Source of the DNA: SMWN01 sp965261165 | Lineage (GTDB): Bacteria > Pseudomonadota > Gammaproteobacteria > Eutrophobiales > Eutrophobiaceae | Assembly: GCA_965261165.1 (NCBI GenBank) | Contig: OZ253445.1 | Span: 620,001-684,000 of the forward strand | DNA length: 64,000 nucleotides | Direction: 5' to 3' | Shown here: in pieces, positions 52,044 through 61,723 of the stretch | Layout of the letters: the number at the start of each line of letters is the position of its first letter | How positions within the stretch are numbered: position 1 is the stretch's first letter | Made by a program: the position numbers and the translations under genes | The notes under the pieces: model-generated | What the model saw: the letters and a program-made list of their open reading frames with translations, nothing else | Databases searched by the model: none | What the model was told of the DNA's origin: nothing

Positions 52044-52167
52044 AGTAAAATCAAGTGTTCTGTAAAATTTGGTAATATCTTTTTACAGCGTGGCTTTTAT
52101 ACCAAGCGACTAAATATCAGTCAAGCGAATCGGCCTAAAAACGGCAACTTTATTTATTTTTTTTGAT

Positions 52168-54579
52168 TTAGTGTGGCCTTATAATATCCTTGCCCGATTC
52201 TGAAATTACCTCATCAGACTTAACTAATCCTGTTACTTTATCATTTTCAGAGAGCACCTTAGGCATGCTTGTTAATGCAAGCTCGAACACTTCGTCTATC
52301 CATCTGACAGGCCGAATATCTAAATTCTCTTTTATGTTGTCAGGGATATCTACAAGGTCTCTTTCATTCTCTTTCGGGATAAGAACTATCTCAATTCCGC
52401 CACGTAATGCTGCCAACAATTTTTCTTTGAGTCCACCAATAGGCAATATCTCACCACGTAAAGTTATCTCACCCGTCATGGCGACATTGGCCCTTACCGG
52501 GGTATCTGTAATTGCGGAAACTATCGACACACACATTGCACCACCAGCACTTGGCCCATCTTTTGGTGTTGCGCCTTCAGGAACATGGATGTGGAAATCA
52601 TGCTCCTTATAGACATCAGGAGTAATCCCCAACATTTCACTACGACTCCTGACCACTGTCATTGCTGCCTCTATCGACTCCTGCATGACATCACCCAATT
52701 GTCCAGTTCTCGTGGCTTTTCCTTTGCCCGGGACAATGGCTGTTTCTATGGTAAGCAGATCTCCGCCCACCTCCGTCCATGCCAATCCGGTGACTTGTCC
52801 AACCCTGTCTGCTTCTTCAGCACGTCCAAATCTATAACGCTGAACCCCGATTAAATCTTCCAGACTTTCAGGGGCAACATCAATACATTCTGTTGCAGGA
52901 TCATCTAATATTTTCTTGACCACCTTACGACAAATATTAGCGATTTCCCTGTCAAGGCTTCGCACACCAGCTTCACGTGAATAATAACGGATGATATCTC
53001 GAATGGTGGCTTCTTCTATCTTGATTTCTCCGGTTTTAAGTCCATTTTTTTCTAATTGTTTGGGGACTAGATACCTAGTTGCAATACTAACTTTTTCATC
53101 TTCGGTGTAGCCAGAGATACGAATAATTTCCATCCTATCAAGCAGCGCCCCCGGAATATCAAGGCTATTTGCTGTCGTCACAAACATAACATCTGAAAGA
53201 TCATAGTCGACCTCAAGATAATTATCGGCAAAGGTATGATTCTGCTCAGGGTCCAGCACTTCTAACAATGCAGATGCGGGATCACCGCGAAAGTCCATTG
53301 CCATTTTATCAATTTCGTCGAATAAAAAGAGTGGATTCTTCTTTTCAACCTTGGCCATACTCTGAATAATTTTTCCTGGCATAGAACCTATATAGGTTCG
53401 TCTGTGGCCACGAATTTCAGCTTCATCGCGCACGCCGCCCAATGACATACGGCAAAATTTTCTGTTAGTTGCACGAGCGATTGATCTTCCAAGAGAAGTT
53501 TTACCAACACCAGGAGGACCTACCAGACACAAAATCGGACCTTTCATCTTGCGTACTCGATTTTGTACTGCCAAATATTCCAGGATTCTCTCTTTAACTT
53601 TTTCCAGACCGTAATGGTCTTCATCCAGAATCTCTTTAGCTTTAGTTAGGTCACGACTGATCCTGCTGCGACTCTTCCAGGGAACGCTTACTAACCAATC
53701 GATATAATTCCTGACGACAGTCGCCTCTGCGGACATCGGCGACATCATCTTCAATTTATTCAGCTCAGCAGAGGCTTTCCCTTTTACCTCTTTGGGCATC
53801 CCCAGAGTTTCAATTTTTTTAGCTAGATCCTCGATCTCATTAGGAGCATCCTCCATCTCTCCCAACTCTTTCTGGATCGCCTTCATTTGTTCATTCAGAT
53901 AATACTCACGCTGACTCTTTTCCATCTGAGATTTAACATGCCCACGGATACGTTTTTCAACGTGCATCAGATCAATTTCTGATTCCATCAGATCGAGAAT
54001 AAATTTCAGTCTTTCCTCAATACTGAGCGTCTCCAGAATAGTCTGTTTTTCTTCCATTTTGATCGACATATGTGCCGCCATAATATCAGCCAATCGACTC
54101 ATATCATCAACACCTGAAAGCGAGGTAATTACCTCTGGAGGAATTTTATTATTTAGCTTCACGTACCGCTCAAATTGATTCACAACAGATCGACTTAAGG
54201 CTTCAAGCTCCCGCACACTCCCACTGGTTGATTCAAGTTTTGAAGCGGTAATCGAAAAACCACCGTCTGCCTCAACAAAGGCATCAATACTGGCGCGGTC
54301 AGAACCTTCAACTAATACCTTTATTGTGCCATCAGGAAGTTTTAATAATTGCAGAATATTGGCGATCGTACCTACAGAACAGATCTCATCTATGGAAGGA
54401 TCCTCGTCAGCCGCGCTTTTCTGCGCAACAAGCAATATTTTCTTGTCGCCTTCCATTGCTTCATCCAATGCCTTGACAGATTTCTCTCTGCCAACAAACA
54501 AAGGAATCACCATATGTGGATAAACTACAACATCTCTTAATGGCAAGGCTGGGTAAGTATTATTTTCTTCTGTGCTCAT
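52168..54579 (-). CDS. lon: endopeptidase La (Lon protease)
   Basis: The product has 803 residues. N-terminal substrate domain (YPALPLRDVVVYPHMVIPLF), AAA+ module with Walker A CLVGPPGVGKTSLGRSIA and Walker B LFLFDEIDKM, and a protease domain with catalytic Ser in EGATPKDGPSAGGAMCV and Lys in IGGLKEKLLAALRGGI. It degrades misfolded and regulatory proteins in the cytosol. It lies downstream of clpX, as in E. coli. Confidence 0.98.
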   Translation of the reverse strand: MSTEENNTYPALPLRDVVVYPHMVIPLFVGREKSVKALDEAMEGDKKILLVAQKSAADEDPSIDEICSVGTIANILQLLKLPDGTIKVLVEGSDRASIDAFVEADGGFSITASKLESTSGSVRELEALSRSVVNQFERYVKLNNKIPPEVITSLSGVDDMSRLADIMAAHMSIKMEEKQTILETLSIEERLKFILDLMESEIDLMHVEKRIRGHVKSQMEKSQREYYLNEQMKAIQKELGEMEDAPNEIEDLAKKIETLGMPKEVKGKASAELNKLKMMSPMSAEATVVRNYIDWLVSVPWKSRSRISRDLTKAKEILDEDHYGLEKVKERILEYLAVQNRVRKMKGPILCLVGPPGVGKTSLGRSIARATNRKFCRMSLGGVRDEAEIRGHRRTYIGSMPGKIIQSMAKVEKKNPLFLFDEIDKMAMDFRGDPASALLEVLDPEQNHTFADNYLEVDYDLSDVMFVTTANSLDIPGALLDRMEIIRISGYTEDEKVSIATRYLVPKQLEKNGLKTGEIKIEEATIRDIIRYYSREAGVRSLDREIANICRKVVKKILDDPATECIDVAPESLEDLIGVQRYRFGRAEEADRVGQVTGLAWTEVGGDLLTIETAIVPGKGKATRTGQLGDVMQESIEAAMTVVRSRSEMLGITPDVYKEHDFHIHVPEGATPKDGPSAGGAMCVSIVSAITDTPVRANVAMTGEITLRGEILPIGGLKEKLLAALRGGIEIVLIPKENERDLVDIPDNIKENLDIRPVRWIDEVFELALTSMPKVLSENDKVTGLVKSDEVISESGKDIIRPH

Positions 54580-54695
54580 TATAAGTCTGGTATTGATCCC
54601 GGATTGAATTTATTTAACTTGTGTCATCTTAAGGACTATATGCGGACACATACACTAGTTTCAAGTGCGCATCGTATGATAGTAATCTGAATGAA

Positions 54696-55988
54696 TTATT
54701 CTGCTACAGCTGAAGCTAATCCATCCATCTCTGGGCCGTCATAAATCATCAACGGTTTGGACTCACCATTAATCACCGCTTCATCAATCACCACTTTTGA
54801 AATGGCTTCCATTGAAGGTAAGTCATACATAGTATCAAGCAGAACATTCTCCATAATTGAACGTAGACCACGTGCGCCTGTTTTTCTTTCCATGGCTTTT
54901 TTGGCGACTGCGCGGAGCGCATCTCCACGAAACTCAATTTCGCAACCTTCCATCTCAAATATTTTTGCATATTGCTTGGTAATTGCGTGTTTTGGTTCCA
55001 CCAGAATTTGAACCAGTTGTTCTTCATTTAATTCATCCAGCGTTGCTGCAACAGGCAATCGTCCGACAAACTCTACAATCAGGCCATATTGAATTAAATC
55101 TTCCGGCTCAACACTCTGCAATAATTCACTGACACTTTTCTTGTTATCCTTACTCTTAACCTCTGCAGAGAAACCAATGCCGCCCTTTTCGGAACGTTTG
55201 CGGATAATTTTATCAAGCCCGGCAAATGCGCCGCCACAGATGAACAGGATATTCGCGGTATTTACCTGCAAAAATTCTTGTTGCGGATGCTTGCGCCCAC
55301 CTTGAGGGGGAACAGAAGCAATAGTCCCTTCTATGAGTTTCAATAATGCCTGTTGAACGCCTTCACCAGAGACATCACGAGTAATTGATGGATTATCAGA
55401 TTTGCGTGAAATCTTGTCTATTTCATCGATATAAACAATACCACTCTGAGCTTTTTCAACATCATAATCACATTTCTGCAATAACTTCTGAATGATATTT
55501 TCAACATCTTCACCGACATATCCTGCTTCGGTCAGTGTTGTAGCATCGGCAATGGTGAAAGGAACATTAAGCAATCGAGCCAAGGTTTCAGCTAACAAGG
55601 TTTTACCACTCCCTGTTGGCCCAATCAGTAAGACATTACTTTTGGCAAGCTCGACATCAGACTTCCTGATAGCTTCTTGTTCCAGCCTTTTGTAGTGATT
55701 ATAAACCGCAACTGAAAGGATTTTTTTGGCCTGTTCCTGACCAATCACATATTCGTCGAGAATGGCATTGATATCATGAGGCGTAGGTAATGAACTACCG
55801 CCGCCAGCAACTTGTTTTTCCTGAATCTCTTCACGGATGATGTCATTACAAAGCTCTACACATTCATCGCAGATAAAAACAGATAGGCCAGCAATGAGTT
55901 TACGCACCTCGTACTGACTTTTACCACAAAATGAGCAATATAAGAGACGATCATTATCGCTACTACTACCCTGTTTGTCGTCACTCAT
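54696..55988 (-). CDS. clpX: ATP-dependent protease ATPase subunit ClpX
   Basis: Started at MSDDKQ (55988; the track frame adds three residues), the product has about 430 residues. The N-terminal zinc-binding domain has CSFCGKSQ and CDECVELC; Walker A is LLIGPTGSGKTLLAETLA; IYIDEIDKI-type Walker B is VYIDEIDKISRKSDN; the pore and sensor region includes RKTGARGLRSIME. It unfolds substrates for ClpP. It lies about 100 bases downstream of clpP. Confidence 0.98.
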   Translation of the reverse strand: MSDDKQGSSSDNDRLLYCSFCGKSQYEVRKLIAGLSVFICDECVELCNDIIREEIQEKQVAGGGSSLPTPHDINAILDEYVIGQEQAKKILSVAVYNHYKRLEQEAIRKSDVELAKSNVLLIGPTGSGKTLLAETLARLLNVPFTIADATTLTEAGYVGEDVENIIQKLLQKCDYDVEKAQSGIVYIDEIDKISRKSDNPSITRDVSGEGVQQALLKLIEGTIASVPPQGGRKHPQQEFLQVNTANILFICGGAFAGLDKIIRKRSEKGGIGFSAEVKSKDNKKSVSELLQSVEPEDLIQYGLIVEFVGRLPVAATLDELNEEQLVQILVEPKHAITKQYAKIFEMEGCEIEFRGDALRAVAKKAMERKTGARGLRSIMENVLLDTMYDLPSMEAISKVVIDEAVINGESKPLMIYDGPEMDGLASAVAE

Positions 55989-56088
55989 AAAAAACACCTC
56001 ATCTCAGTCAATCACAATCTCTCTTTAACCATAGAACCCTAAAAACACCAGAAACATTAACTCCCTGAGAACATTCTACACAATATCT

Positions 56089-56721
56089 TTATGCAAACTC
56101 TTCCTCAACAAGTACTTTTCTCTCAGATAATACCTCATCAATTAAGCCATAGTCTCTGGCCTCTTCGGAACTTTTAAAATTATCTCGTTCGGTATCTTGG
56201 CTAATTATTTCTAATGACTGTCCTGTATGTTTAGCAAGAATCGTATTAAGTAGCTCTCTCGCTTTCAAAATTTCACGCGCATGAATATCAATATCTGATG
56301 CCTGGCCCTGAAAACCACCTAATGGCTGGTGAATCATCACCCGTGAATGCGGCAAACAGTAACGCTTACCCTTAGCACCACCTGCCAATAGCAACGCACC
56401 CATACTGGCAGCCTGACCTACGCACATGGTGCTGATGTCAGGTTTAACAAACTGCATGGTGTCGTAAATGCCCAAACCAGCGGAAACGGAACCACCTGGA
56501 GAATTAACGTAAAGATGAATATCCTTGTCAGGATTCTCTGATTCCAGAAACAAAAATTGGGCGATAATCAAATTCGCGACATTATCTTCAACAGGCCCGA
56601 CCAGAAAAATGACCCTTTCTTTTAAAAGACGGGAATAAATATCATAAGATCGCTCGCCTCTTGGGGTCTGCTCGACCACCATAGGGATAAGATTAAGAGA
56701 CTTTACCTCTTTGTTTTTCAT
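56089..56721 (-). CDS. clpP: ATP-dependent Clp protease proteolytic subunit
   Basis: The product has 210 residues. The catalytic Ser lies in MCVGQAASMGALLLAGG, the His in SRVMIHQPLGGFQGQASD, and NSPGGSVSAGLGIYDTM precedes them. It begins LIPMVVEQTPRGERSYDIYS, the conserved ClpP start. It forms tetradecameric chambers with ClpX or ClpA. The tig-clpP-clpX-lon order is intact. Confidence 0.98.
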   Translation of the reverse strand: MKNKEVKSLNLIPMVVEQTPRGERSYDIYSRLLKERVIFLVGPVEDNVANLIIAQFLFLESENPDKDIHLYVNSPGGSVSAGLGIYDTMQFVKPDISTMCVGQAASMGALLLAGGAKGKRYCLPHSRVMIHQPLGGFQGQASDIDIHAREILKARELLNTILAKHTGQSLEIISQDTERDNFKSSEEARDYGLIDEVLSERKVLVEEEFA

Positions 56722-56756
56722 GACAATTATATCTTTTCTTCTGTTATTGAGAAAAC

Positions 56757-58082
56757 TTAAGCCGTTTCAGTTTCAGTCTGCCTTTTATTAATTAATGCGT
56801 CAAACGCCAATTCTGTTTCATTTACTTGGGCTTTCTGCATGATCCAGTTAACCACCTCTTCTTCAAGAACCAAGGCTTCAATATCAGACAATCGATCTTT
56901 ATCTGAGTAATACCAATTAATCACTTCAGAAGTATCTTCATAACCCACCGCTGCTTTTTCAATCATGGCACGAACTTTTGCAGGATCTACCTTGATTTCA
57001 TTCAATTTGATGATATTGGCAACTAATAGCTGCAAGGTCACTCTTTTTTTAGCCTGCTCGTTAAACATAGAAACATCGCCCGTAGGGATATCGCTTTCAC
57101 TCAAACCCTGCTGCTGTAGTGTTGTCCGATATTGCGTCTGTAACTGCGTCACCTCACTGGCAACCAGTGTTGCGGGCAAATCCATCTTATTCGCCTGATA
57201 AAGCCTATCCATCACAGACTCCTTAACTTTGGTTAGGGTTACCTGTTCAGACTCACGCTCCATATTTTTACGCACTTCTACCCTGAATTCCTCCAAGCCG
57301 CCATCCTTCACACCTAAAGTAGCAAATAACTCACTATCCAGCTCCGGCAAGATAAGTTCATTCACAACTTTCACATCCACTTCAAATTCAGTATCTTTAC
57401 CTGCAAGTTCCCTGTTTCCATATTTTTCCGGAAATTTTAGTTTTAGAACTCTTTTATCCCCTGCCCTAGCACCAATCAAACCATCCTCAAAACCTTCAAT
57501 AAATTTTTTCGTACCTAATTCAAGATTGAAGTCTTTTGCAGTCCCGCCTTCAAATTCCTCGCCATTAATACGACCGATAAAATCAATCACCAAGGAGTCA
57601 TCTTCAACGGCTTCTCGTTCTACGACTTCAGGTTTACGATGTTGCTTACGCATGATTTCAATCATTTTATCGACATCATCATCCGACACATTGCATATAG
57701 GTTTGTCTATCTTTAACTTTTCTATCGGGGAAATAGAGATTTCAGGCAAAACTTCAATTTTTGCGGTGAAAACAAGTCCTTCAGTCTGCTCTACATCGAA
57801 GTCTTCCAGCTCAGGTCTGGTTGCAGGCTGTAGCTTTTCCTGTGCAATTGCTTCATACAAACTATTTTGCATAACTTCACCGATCACTTCCTGCCGAATC
57901 TTCGGCCCATATTGTTTTTGTATGATCTTCAAGGGCGCCCTGCCTTGACGAAAACCTTTGATTCGAGTTGTCTTTGTCATCGATTGCAATCTATTCTGCA
58001 CTTCGGCGGCAATCTTTTCTTCCGGCACTTCTACTTTTAATCGCTTTTCCAAAGGCCCGGTAGATTCAACTGATACTTGCAT
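56757..58082 (-). CDS. tig: trigger factor
   Basis: The product has 441 residues. Ribosome-binding signature GFRQGRAPLKIIQKQYG near residue 45, central FKBP-type PPIase domain (SLVIDFIGRINGEEFEGGTA ... FEDGLIGARAGDKRVLKLKF) and a helical C-terminal chaperone arm region. It binds nascent chains at the ribosome exit. First gene of the tig-clpP-clpX-lon series, after the tRNA-Leu gene. Confidence 0.97.
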   Translation of the reverse strand: MQVSVESTGPLEKRLKVEVPEEKIAAEVQNRLQSMTKTTRIKGFRQGRAPLKIIQKQYGPKIRQEVIGEVMQNSLYEAIAQEKLQPATRPELEDFDVEQTEGLVFTAKIEVLPEISISPIEKLKIDKPICNVSDDDVDKMIEIMRKQHRKPEVVEREAVEDDSLVIDFIGRINGEEFEGGTAKDFNLELGTKKFIEGFEDGLIGARAGDKRVLKLKFPEKYGNRELAGKDTEFEVDVKVVNELILPELDSELFATLGVKDGGLEEFRVEVRKNMERESEQVTLTKVKESVMDRLYQANKMDLPATLVASEVTQLQTQYRTTLQQQGLSESDIPTGDVSMFNEQAKKRVTLQLLVANIIKLNEIKVDPAKVRAMIEKAAVGYEDTSEVINWYYSDKDRLSDIEALVLEEEVVNWIMQKAQVNETELAFDALINKRQTETETA

Positions 58083-58169
58083 TCCTAATTCCTCTAAACT
58101 CCTCAGGCTTAAATTATCTTATCTGAGAAGATTTAAGTCTGGTTGACGTAATTGTGTTACTAAACATAA

Positions 58170-58254
<85 letters not shown>

Positions 58255-58508
58255 ATTGGGCTATTGAAACATCATCTCCTTCAATTGATGGTAGAGGATT
58301 AAGCGCGGCTATTATAAAGCTCGAATCAGGCTTTGTAACCCCTGCATAACATATTGCATTAGAAAGAATTCTGATGGGATACTCGGACTGGATAGGGCAA
58401 TTAACTAGCTTAATCCTAAATATCAAAGGAAAATCTTGAGACAGAACCTTGCCTGGAGACAAAGCAAAAAGACTGTAGGGGTCTTGAATAGCGAAGTTTT
58501 AAACAGAA

Positions 58509-58820
58509 TTATTGAATCAAGTGGCACTTTTGACCGAGCGACTTACACATCTTCCGGCACTTTCGTTGTCCTGTTCTGGGGTTGATAATGCAGTCTCTAC
58601 CCCATTCATCACAAATAGTGACACACTTCTTCTCTTTTCCCTGACCCTCATTTGCGCCAGGAATAACTAAATCACTAGGAATAACTAAATCACTAGGAAT
58701 AACTAAATCACCAGACTGAAACTGAGCATCAGCATTTGATTCCTGCTCATTCTCGGCGAACGCCTGCGCGGCACAAATCGTGACGAGACAAAATACCGAA
58801 GATGTAAGTAAAGTTTTCAT
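58509..58820 (-). CDS. small secreted Cys-rich protein with tandem DLVIPS repeats
   Basis: The product has 103 residues. A clear signal peptide (MKTLLTSSVFCLVTICAAQAFA) is followed by an acidic linker and three tandem hexapeptides DLVIPS, DLVIPS, DLVIPG encoded by near-identical 18-bp units. The C-terminal 40 residues hold six cysteines in a lysine-rich segment (CVTICDEWGRDC, KCRKMCKSLGQKC). This looks like a disulfide-stabilised extracytoplasmic mini-protein. I recognise no family. It stands alone between tRNA-Leu and the dap remnants. Confidence 0.75.
   Translation of the reverse strand: MKTLLTSSVFCLVTICAAQAFAENEQESNADAQFQSGDLVIPSDLVIPSDLVIPGANEGQGKEKKCVTICDEWGRDCIINPRTGQRKCRKMCKSLGQKCHLIQ
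58660..58712. repeat. three tandem 18-bp units in the secreted protein gene
   Basis: GGAATAACTAAATCACTA occurs at 58660, 58678 and 58696 (the last with a changed final base), encoding DLVIP(S/G) three times. The near identity at the DNA level points to recent expansion by slippage. Confidence 0.9.
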
Positions 58821-58931
58821 TATATTCTCAATAAATAAATAAGTGTTTCAAATTAGACGGCTGTCCACTTAAATTGTTCCACTAGCTGCACGCCTTATAT
58901 ATGGTTTTCTAGGAGAATACCAGAAACACGA
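58821..58931. other. spacer between the secreted protein gene and dapC fragment
   Basis: Together with the dapC fragment this fills the 58.8-59.1 kb gap. It probably holds the divergent promoter of the secreted protein gene; no motif can be assigned with confidence. Confidence 0.3.
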
Positions 58932-59078
58932 TTAACTATGTTGCCTAGAAGTTTCCTGTCACGTAGCATAGCCGCCGATAATCTTGATAATAATCGAATA
59001 CGCATTGCACTTGTCGCTGAAATAGACCAGTGCATCGGGACAGCCAAAAGAATTTGTGAGTATTTGAGAAAAATTTAA
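58932..59078 (+). pseudogene. dapC 3' fragment (succinyldiaminopimelate aminotransferase)
   Basis: About 49 codons read LTMLPRSFLSRSIAADNLDN, NRIRIALVAEIDQC and AKRICEYLRKI before a TAA. This matches the C-terminus of DapC (VLPGSFLSR ... NRVRIALVA...), with the usual Gly replaced by Arg in LPRS. No upstream part of the gene is present. It lies 36 bases before dapD on the same strand, where dapC often lies. Confidence 0.75.
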
Positions 59079-59114
59079 CATCAGAAAATATTTCAAAGTC
59101 AGGAAAATTAAAAT

Positions 59115-59936
59115 ATGAATAAGCTTGAGAACATCGTTAACGAACATTTTGAAAACCGTTCAGACATCACGCCAACATCCGCCAGTCAGGAGTTAAAAGA
59201 TGCCATTGAAGAGGTCATCGTTGGACTGGATAGCGGCGCCATGCGTATTGCTGAAAAAAAAGATGGCGAATGGAGTGTCAATCAATGGTTAAAAAAAGCG
59301 GTACTACTTTCCTTTCTGCTTAAAGAAAATAAAGTTATCAACGGTGGGTTTACAAATTACTACGATAAAGTCCTATCAAAATTCAATGGTATGAATAAAA
59401 GTGATTTTGAAAAAATTGGCGCACGTATTGTTCCTTCTGCAAACGCCCGTCGTGGCAGTTATATCGCACCAGGCGTGGTCATGATGCCAAGCTATGTCAA
59501 TATCGGAGCCTATGTGGATACAGGTAGCATGGTAGATACATGGGCCACTGTCGGTTCCTGCGCTCAAATTGGCAAGAATGTACATCTCTCTGGCGGTGTA
59601 GGTATTGGTGGCGTGCTCGAACCATTACAGGCCAACCCAACCATCATCGGTGATAACTGTTTTATCGGTGCACGTTCAGAGGTGGTAGAAGGCGTAATTG
59701 TTGATGATGGTGCCGTTATTTCCATGGGCGTATACATCGGACAAAGTACCCGTATTTTCAATCGTGAAACGAGGAAAATAACTTACGGTTACATACCCCC
59801 TGGTTCTGTTGTTGTATCAGGAAACCTACCCTCAAAAGATGGCACTTATAGTCTCTATTGTGCAGTCATCGTCAAGCAGGTTGATGAGAAAACGCGCAGC
59901 AAGGTCGGTATCAACGAATTATTGCGTGACATTTAG
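59115..59936 (+). CDS. dapD: tetrahydrodipicolinate N-succinyltransferase
   Basis: The product has 273 residues, the usual length. Left-handed beta-helix repeats are visible (GAYVDTGSMVDTWATVGSCAQIG, GGVGIGGVLEPLQANPTIIG, EGVIVDDGAVISMGVYIGQS). It succinylates tetrahydrodipicolinate in the lysine/diaminopimelate pathway, needed for peptidoglycan. The gene is intact although its neighbours dapC and the arsC/spx-like gene are broken. Confidence 0.98.
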   Translation: MNKLENIVNEHFENRSDITPTSASQELKDAIEEVIVGLDSGAMRIAEKKDGEWSVNQWLKKAVLLSFLLKENKVINGGFTNYYDKVLSKFNGMNKSDFEKIGARIVPSANARRGSYIAPGVVMMPSYVNIGAYVDTGSMVDTWATVGSCAQIGKNVHLSGGVGIGGVLEPLQANPTIIGDNCFIGARSEVVEGVIVDDGAVISMGVYIGQSTRIFNRETRKITYGYIPPGSVVVSGNLPSKDGTYSLYCAVIVKQVDEKTRSKVGINELLRDI

Positions 59937-59974
59937 CCTCAGTATCAAATCGCTTCGATTCCAGATTTATAAGC

Positions 59975-60264
59975 ATTGTTCTTTACGGCATCAAAAATTG
60001 CGATATCGTAAAGTAAAGCTTGACGCTGGTTGGGAAACCAGAGAATTGAACATACATTCCGTAATTTTAGAATAGATATTCTAACTGAAAATATGTTTGA
60101 GGATTTTCTTAAGTCTGTTGATTGGGAAGCACTACTTAAGCAAGCACGAAAACCGCCTGAAAACGGAAAATTAATATAAGCAAACAAACAGTACTGGAAC
60201 TTCAATGAGCGAAAATCCGACACTGATCAAACGTCTAGTACTTGCTCATGGAGAAAATATTTAA
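59975..60264 (+). pseudogene. ArsC/Spx-family (YffB-like) reductase, broken
   Basis: In three frames on the plus strand: IVLYGIKNCDIVK then a stop; HTFRNFRIDILTENMFEDFL followed by SVDWEALLKQ; and finally SENPTLIKRLVLAHGENI before a TAA. These correspond in order to the N-terminal redox motif (LYGIKNCDT), the middle and the C-terminal (PTLIKRPVL) of the YffB/ArsC-like family that often adjoins dapD/dapE. The gene has several lesions. Confidence 0.75.
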
Positions 60265-60281
60265 CCCTGATTAATTACCTG

Positions 60282-61625
60282 CTAATTACTACTACCCATT
60301 CTAACTTCATTCGCCAGGTTTTCGGCAATAGCATTCACCTGAGTTTCTACCTCTCCTTCAACCATCACTCGAACCAAAGGTTCAGTACCGGATGACCTTA
60401 ACAAGATTCGCCCTTTATCTCCCAACTCGGATTCAGCAGTTCTCATGGCATCTTGTAAGTTTTTCATCTTTGATAAATCAATATTTTCTTCAACCTTCAC
60501 ATTGATCATAGTCTGCGGATATTTTTCCATACCAGACTTAAGGTCGGCTAATGATTTTCCTGAATCAACCATAATATCCAGCACTTGTAATGCTGAGATT
60601 ATCCCGTCACCAGTTGTCGTCATTTCCAAATTAATAATATGGCCAGAACCCTCTCCACCCAATTTCAAATCATTTTTACACAACATTTCCATCACATAAC
60701 GGTCGCCCACTTGCGCACGATGGAACTTCATGCCCATACTTTTGATTACTATTTCAAGACCAAGATTGCTCATAGCCGTACCAACAATCCCATCACCTAA
60801 CTCCTTCTGTCTGCCTTCTGCGATAACAAAAAGGATTTGATCGCCATCAATTACTTCGCCTTTGTGATCCACCATAATCAAACGATCACCATCACCATCT
60901 AACGCTATGCCAACACCAGCCTCACACTCAAGCACCTTTCTCCGTAATTGCTCAGGCTCGGTCGCTCCGTATTCAACATTAATATTAAACCCATCTGGCT
61001 CATTGCCAATAGAGATGACATCAGCACCAAGTTCTGAAAACACATCTGGCGCGATGTGATACGTTGCGCCATGAGCGCAATCCACAACAATACGCAGCCC
61101 TTTTAGATCAAGATTATTTTTGACACTGGATTTACAAAATTCAATATATCGCCGAGAAGCATCAGTGATTCTCTTTGCTTTGCCTAATGCACGCGGGTCA
61201 CAGACCTGAAGGGGCTCATCAAGTTTTTCTTCAATAGCCAACTCGACAGCATCCGGTAATTTGCTTCCCTCGTCTGAGAAAAATTTGATACCGTTATCAT
61301 GAAATGGATTGTGTGATGCACTGATTACGATACCTGCCTGCGCTCTGGTATTACGTGTTAAATAAGCGATTCCTGGTGTCGGCATTGGACCAAGTAAGCG
61401 AATATCAACTCCTGCTGCAGAAAGACCCGCTTCTAGTGCAGATTCGAACATATATCCTGAGACACGGGTATCTTTACCGATGAGTACAGACCCATCACCA
61501 TCCTTTGCCAAAACTTTGCCTACAGCCCAGCCCAATTTCATGATGAAATCAGGGGTAATAGGCGCTTCGCCTACCTTTCCGCGAATACCATCCGTACCAA
61601 AGTATTTTCGTGTGATTATACTAAT
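60282..61625 (-). CDS. glmM: phosphoglucosamine mutase, with a non-canonical start
   Basis: The frame contains the phosphoserine loop GIVISASHNPFHDNG, metal-binding ALDGDGDRLIMVD, sugar-binding GGEGSGHII and phosphate-binding LLRSSGTEPLVRVM. The first ATG (61541) would remove the conserved RKYFGTDGIRGKVGE segment. The frame continues upstream to ATT at 61625 (then AGT ATA ATC ACA CGA), with no ATG, GTG or TTG, so ATT is the likely start, giving 447 residues as expected. It makes glucosamine-1-phosphate for UDP-GlcNAc. folP, usually between ftsH and glmM, is absent. Confidence 0.92.
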   Translation of the reverse strand: MSIITRKYFGTDGIRGKVGEAPITPDFIMKLGWAVGKVLAKDGDGSVLIGKDTRVSGYMFESALEAGLSAAGVDIRLLGPMPTPGIAYLTRNTRAQAGIVISASHNPFHDNGIKFFSDEGSKLPDAVELAIEEKLDEPLQVCDPRALGKAKRITDASRRYIEFCKSSVKNNLDLKGLRIVVDCAHGATYHIAPDVFSELGADVISIGNEPDGFNINVEYGATEPEQLRRKVLECEAGVGIALDGDGDRLIMVDHKGEVIDGDQILFVIAEGRQKELGDGIVGTAMSNLGLEIVIKSMGMKFHRAQVGDRYVMEMLCKNDLKLGGEGSGHIINLEMTTTGDGIISALQVLDIMVDSGKSLADLKSGMEKYPQTMINVKVEENIDLSKMKNLQDAMRTAESELGDKGRILLRSSGTEPLVRVMVEGEVETQVNAIAENLANEVRMGSSN

Positions 61626-61723
61626 GAAACTGCCCCGTGATCTCGAAAAGATGTATTGTGATACGTGAAGTGTTAAGCGTGATATGTTTTAACGAGCGAT
61701 TATTCTTAACATTTCACTAAAAA

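Noticed and set aside
57229..57948. 239-codon plus-strand ORF inside tig
   Set aside because: Ser/Ser-rich shadow frame opposite a well-conserved trigger factor gene.
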